Positions 63,280 to 64,000 of a stretch of DNA of 64,000 nt are shown piece after piece; the stretch's first letter is position 1; the number at the start of each line of letters is the position of its first letter. The position numbers and the translations under genes are program-made. Location: contig NZ_JACHIV010000001.1 in the NCBI RefSeq assembly GCF_014203325.1, positions 5,953,501 to 6,017,500 on the forward strand, written 5' to 3'. Under the pieces are notes generated by a model. That model did not search any database, had not been told where the DNA came from, and saw only the letters and a program-made list of their open reading frames with translations. Source of the DNA: Saccharopolyspora gloriosae. GTDB taxonomy: Bacteria > Actinomycetota > Actinomycetes > Mycobacteriales > Pseudonocardiaceae.

Positions 63280-63957
63280 ATGACCGGCTCCGCGCAGTCC
63301 CTGCCCCACCTGGTCCGCTGCTGGCAGCGCGGCTGGGGCGTGGCGTGCGGCCTGGCTCCGGCGGATGAGGCGGACGGGGCGCTGCACGTGCTGTCCGGCA
63401 AGCCGGGCCGCCACCTGGAGAGCCTCGTGCTCGACGCCGACGGGGACCCCGGGGCGCTGCGCGCGCTCGCCGCGCAGGTCGCCGGTTCACCGCACCCGGA
63501 CTGGCTGACGGTGCCGACGACGGCGCCGCGCGAGGTGGCGGAGGTGCTGGGCGAGGAAGGGCTCCGGCTCGCCGCCGAGCAGGAGCACTTCATGACGATC
63601 GACCTGCGCGAACACCCGGACCTCCCGGTCGCCGCCCCGTACGCGGTGTCGCTGGACCGGGACGGGCCGATCCTCGACATCCGGATCGTCGACGAGCACG
63701 ACCGTCCCGCCGCCCACGGCGTCATGGTGGTGCTGGACGGGGTGGCCGTGGCGCACAACATCGCCACCTACCGCACGCACCGGCGGCGCGGCCTCGGCGG
63801 CGCGGTGATGAGCTCGCTCGTGCGCGCGGCGATCGGACTCGGAGCGGAAACGGGCCTGCTCACCGCCAGCAGGCAGGGCCGACACCTCTACACGGCGCTG
63901 GGCTGGGCGAACCGCGCGGGAGTCGTCAGCGCGGGCACGCGCGAACCCCGCAGGTGA
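63280..63957 (+). CDS. GNAT family N-acetyltransferase
   Basis: 225 residues. The acetyl-CoA site RRRGLGGAVM (R-x-x-G-x-G/A) lies in the C-terminal half, after HNIATYRTH and followed by GLLTASRQGRHLYTALGW. The N-terminal half is variable. Substrate unknown. ATG 63280 is preceded by GGTGGAAG. Confidence 0.8.
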   Translation: MTGSAQSLPHLVRCWQRGWGVACGLAPADEADGALHVLSGKPGRHLESLVLDADGDPGALRALAAQVAGSPHPDWLTVPTTAPREVAEVLGEEGLRLAAEQEHFMTIDLREHPDLPVAAPYAVSLDRDGPILDIRIVDEHDRPAAHGVMVVLDGVAVAHNIATYRTHRRRGLGGAVMSSLVRAAIGLGAETGLLTASRQGRHLYTALGWANRAGVVSAGTREPRR

Positions 63958-63966
63958 CCCCGCGCC

Positions 63967-64000
63967 TCACGCGCGACGGCGGCGGAGGCGGCGCAGCAGG
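63967..64000 (-). CDS. Possible C-terminus of a gene beyond the right edge
   Basis: On the minus strand the edge reads LLRRLRRRRA then TGA. The Arg-rich end resembles the basic tail of a membrane or DNA-binding protein, but only 10 codons are visible. Confidence 0.25.
   Translation of the reverse strand, partial: LLRRLRRRRA

Overview
The window is high-GC DNA with the gene habits of a mycelial actinomycete, most likely of the Pseudonocardiaceae (Saccharopolyspora-like; the genus is an inference). The evidence is ESX/type VII secretion accessory genes (EspG, PPE and EspC-like proteins), two XRE-DUF5753/DUF397 regulator pairs, a conservon (cvnA-D), many GTG starts, GTGA/ATGA stop-start overlaps, DUF2530/DUF2771/DUF3027/DUF3558 genes and a c-di-AMP riboswitch in front of a resuscitation-promoting factor. 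No rRNA, tRNA, CRISPR array or transposase was found.

Layout. 0-6.2 kb: purine permease (cut by the left edge), DUF2530, then an EspG / small secreted protein / DUF3558 lipoprotein / PPE group facing a membrane-anchored protein. 6.3-8.2 kb: two small Cys-containing genes divergent from an XRE-DUF5753 regulator and a DUF397 protein with three copies of its motif. 8.2-24 kb: mostly chromosomal core genes (sacsin-type ATPase, DUF3027, glutamine cyclotransferase, MFS, cspB, HAD, R2lox, acyl-CoA synthetase, PhzF) plus a NACHT ATPase with a RHIM-like N-terminus. 24.3-34 kb: molybdate uptake and molybdopterin synthesis (modABC, a TOBE regulator, moaA, moaD, a Mog-MoaE fusion, moaC) wrapped around a riboswitch-controlled rpf. 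34-38.4 kb: malic enzyme and the helicase-associated partner of XPB. 38.4-43.4 kb: an accessory patch with a frameshifted type VII effector-like gene, a possible immunity protein, decayed small genes, a second XRE/DUF397 set, a tandem duplication and an orphan HigA. 43.4-49 kb: conservon. 49.7-58.3 kb: an SsuABC-type transporter with two permeases and two binding proteins, interleaved with two benzoylformate-decarboxylase-like enzymes. 58.3-64 kb: membrane protein, XPB helicase, SUFU-domain protein, MenC and a GNAT enzyme.

The most unusual signal is not a gene. An 85-nt element occurs four times (15.55, 31.77, 33.94 and 56.48 kb). Its loop region is almost unchanged, but its 17-bp closing stem has a different sequence in each copy and is perfectly complementary in all four. 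This is covariation visible inside one genome. Every copy lies just 3' of a gene and in that gene's sense. Two copies continue into a second covarying hairpin and an array of GGC-TTCG-GCC hairpins; two others, and a truncated fifth copy, continue into a different conserved hairpin module. This looks like an undescribed structured RNA or mobile palindromic element.

A second dispersed palindrome family (8.14 kb and three copies at 63.0-63.2 kb) looks like a repeated intrinsic terminator.
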